From: Flavobacteriales bacterium | GTDB lineage: Bacteria > Bacteroidota > Bacteroidia > Flavobacteriales_G > Salibacteraceae | Assembly: GCA_018609045.1 (NCBI GenBank) | Contig: JABAYK010000071.1 | Location: forward strand, 1 to 53,893 | Reading direction: 5' to 3' | DNA length: 53,893 nt | Shown here: positions 52,470 to 53,893 of the stretch, in pieces | How the letters are laid out: each line of letters starts with the position of its first letter | Numbering within the stretch: the stretch's first letter is position 1 | Notes under the pieces: generated by a model | What the model saw: only the letters and a program-made list of their open reading frames with translations | Database searches by the model: none | Told to the model about the DNA's origin: nothing | Position numbers and translations under genes: made by a program

Positions 52470-53650
52470 TGTTCGGATTTTTAGCCTATTTGCCTTCCAT
52501 AGTTTACATGCCGCATTTTTTAATCATGCTGCTGTTTGGATATTTGGTAATTACAAACCCGAAGTATTCGTTTAACAGTGTAAATAACTTTATAGGCAAC
52601 CCAAACATCAAGGTAACCTCCAATAACTTTATTGTTTTTTTTATTGTTTTTGCGAGTTTGGTAAACATGGTTTTTCATAGAGAAAAGTTTAGCCAACTTT
52701 CAGACTTTTTTCCCTATTTTATTCTGTTACCTGTAACCTACTATATTGCCTCAGTGGTAAAGCCCAAACAATGGATTTGGCTACTTTACTTTTTTGCATT
52801 TGAGTGCTTAATTGGGGCATTTCAATTTATTACCGAAACACCAACTTTTTTTCCTGAGTTCTTTAGGGCTCCCGAAAATTATGACTCCTCTTTGCTTTAT
52901 TACAGAAGAGCTTATGGATTGAGTGTAAGCTCTAGCACCTTTGCCAATAAAGTGTTTTTGGGCTTATTGCTTATTGATTTTATTCTACCGAAAGGAAAAT
53001 TAAAAAATACCTTATTGGCTATTTTTTTGGTAGGAATATTTGTAACCTTTAACCGAACTGTTTTGCTAGCGGTAGGATTTTATTACGGATTTAAATTTAT
53101 TTACAACAGCATTGAGGTGCGGTTTAAACCGAGCTTATTTTATTTAAGGTTCATTTTTGTTTTATTGGTATTGATTGGCGGAACTTTTATTGTTTTTAGT
53201 TATTCTGATGCCATAATTTCTCAATTTACAAGAGACAAAGGCGAACTTGATATTTCAGGAAGAGACCATATTTGGGCCTATTACCTTAATTTTATTTCGA
53301 AGAACATATTTTTTGGCAATGGAGGTTTCAAGTATTATTTCATCAATGGTTTACATGCCCACAATAGCTTTATTCAAGTGGTTGCAAATAATGGAATTAT
53401 CATTTCTATTTTCTATTTTCTTCTGATCATAAAGAATATCAATAGAAGTAATTTAATTCCTGTAGCAGCTTTATTAGTTTACTCAACAGCGCAATACGGC
53501 GTGTTTTGGGGAATATCTTTAATGGATATTATCTTGTTTTATTTCCTAACAAGAAGTCCAGGGTTAGAAGATGATTTTCCTTACGAAAGAGAAAATAGAA
53601 ACTGGTTTGTGAAATTGATTAATCCTCAGCTTTTTTCAGCAAAGCATTAA
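52469..53650 (+). CDS. O-antigen polymerase/ligase family protein (Wzy-like)
   Basis: The 393-residue integral membrane protein has about ten membrane segments and the large periplasmic loop of the O-antigen ligase/polymerase family. FNRTVLLAVGFYYGFKF and the conserved HAHNSFIQVVANNGIIISIF are hallmarks of the Wzy_C/RfaL family. It polymerises or ligates undecaprenyl-linked repeat units. It is coupled to the flippase gene, which favours the polymerase role. Its 3' end overlaps the convergent Wzz-like gene by 32 bases. Confidence 0.87.
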   Translation: MFGFLAYLPSIVYMPHFLIMLLFGYLVITNPKYSFNSVNNFIGNPNIKVTSNNFIVFFIVFASLVNMVFHREKFSQLSDFFPYFILLPVTYYIASVVKPKQWIWLLYFFAFECLIGAFQFITETPTFFPEFFRAPENYDSSLLYYRRAYGLSVSSSTFANKVFLGLLLIDFILPKGKLKNTLLAIFLVGIFVTFNRTVLLAVGFYYGFKFIYNSIEVRFKPSLFYLRFIFVLLVLIGGTFIVFSYSDAIISQFTRDKGELDISGRDHIWAYYLNFISKNIFFGNGGFKYYFINGLHAHNSFIQVVANNGIIISIFYFLLIIKNINRSNLIPVAALLVYSTAQYGVFWGISLMDIILFYFLTRSPGLEDDFPYERENRNWFVKLINPQLFSAKH

Positions 53651-53893
53651 AATGTTGAATTAACCCAACAAAAATTCCTAACACAAAAAACACAAAGCCA
53701 AAAACCGCTACAGGTTTGTAAATTATTGCATCAGAGAAAGGAACAGGAGATAGCTTTTGTACAAACACCAAAGGCTTTACAAAGGCAAATTGTTCTTTGC
53801 TGTTTTCTAGTTGGCGTTTTAATATTAATGATTGGGTTTCGGCATTAGATAAATTCATTTCAAAAAAGTCTTTTGAACCACCTTCACCCATTC
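53619..53893 (-). CDS. Wzz-like chain-length determinant (C-terminal part only)
   Basis: Only the last 91 codons are inside the window; the 5' end lies beyond the edge, so any ATG seen here is internal. The fragment has a coiled, polar periplasmic end (NLSNAETQSLILKRQLENSK), then KLSPVPFSDAIIYKP, where the proline-rich turn precedes the second membrane helix (VAVFGFVFFVLGIFVGLIQH) and a short cytoplasmic tail. This is the C-terminus of Wzz/LPS chain-length proteins, which set the length of polysaccharide chains made by Wzy. It converges on the wzy-like gene. Confidence 0.75.
   Translation of the reverse strand, partial: MGEGGSKDFFEMNLSNAETQSLILKRQLENSKEQFAFVKPLVFVQKLSPVPFSDAIIYKPVAVFGFVFFVLGIFVGLIQHFNALLKKAED

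Overview
This is an AT-rich chromosomal segment from a member of the Bacteroidota, most likely Flavobacteriales or a close relative. The evidence is a set of lineage markers: SusC/FecA-type TonB receptors with an N-terminal carboxypeptidase-like regulatory domain, a gliding-motility/type IX-secretion C-terminal domain, many promoters of the TAnnTTTG type, a DUF4783-nadC pair, weak Shine-Dalgarno signals, and a zapA-6S RNA-rny order. No tRNA, rRNA, insertion sequence, phage module or CRISPR array is visible. No gene-free stretch exceeds about 300 bases; the longest gap, between zapA and rny, holds a 6S RNA.

Layout. 1-2.5 kb: housekeeping genes (YihY membrane protein, nadC, a DUF4783 protein, rlmH). 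2.5-9.5 kb: surface-sugar genes: galE followed by a sugar epimerase/dehydratase pseudogene with two in-frame stops, a formyltransferase coupled to a GT4 glycosyltransferase, and an ftsE-led operon with a GT2, a zinc-ribbon methyltransferase and a NagD-like phosphatase. 9.7-16.6 kb: a large periplasmic TPR protein, an outer-membrane barrel protein and gyrB. 16.7-18.5 kb: an ECF sigma factor with an unusual anti-sigma-like PKD/gliding-domain protein. 18.7-23.4 kb: mdh, a HisC-like aminotransferase and paaABCD for phenylacetyl-CoA epoxidation. 23.4-26.3 kb: two paralogous methyltransferases and a class III CoA-transferase. 26.3-34.3 kb: a glycogen/alpha-glucan operon (glgE, maltokinase, glgB, GH57) without treS. 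34.3-45.4 kb: envelope genes: two TonB receptors, an Omp85-like barrel, a 2OG-Fe(II) oxygenase, peptidase E, an M23 peptidase and hypothetical proteins. 45.4-47.9 kb: a ZapB-like protein, zapA, 6S RNA and rny. 47.9-53.9 kb: a polysaccharide locus (Gfo/Idh dehydrogenase, GNAT/FemAB-like transferase, GT-B-like transferase, Wzx flippase, Wzy polymerase/ligase and the end of a Wzz-like protein).

How the genes work together. Three themes dominate: construction of the outer surface (sugar activation, formyl, methyl and acyl decoration, flipping, polymerisation and length control, outer-membrane barrels), alpha-glucan storage through maltose-1-phosphate, and aerobic phenylacetate breakdown. Many neighbouring genes are joined by one-base stop/start overlaps (TAATG), which suggests tight operons with translational coupling. 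Nothing here is clearly a new system. The best leads are the sigma/anti-sigma pair with a predicted periplasm-spanning linker and a gliding-type domain, the treS-less GlgE operon, the methyltransferase/CoA-transferase group, and the freshly decayed epimerase gene.
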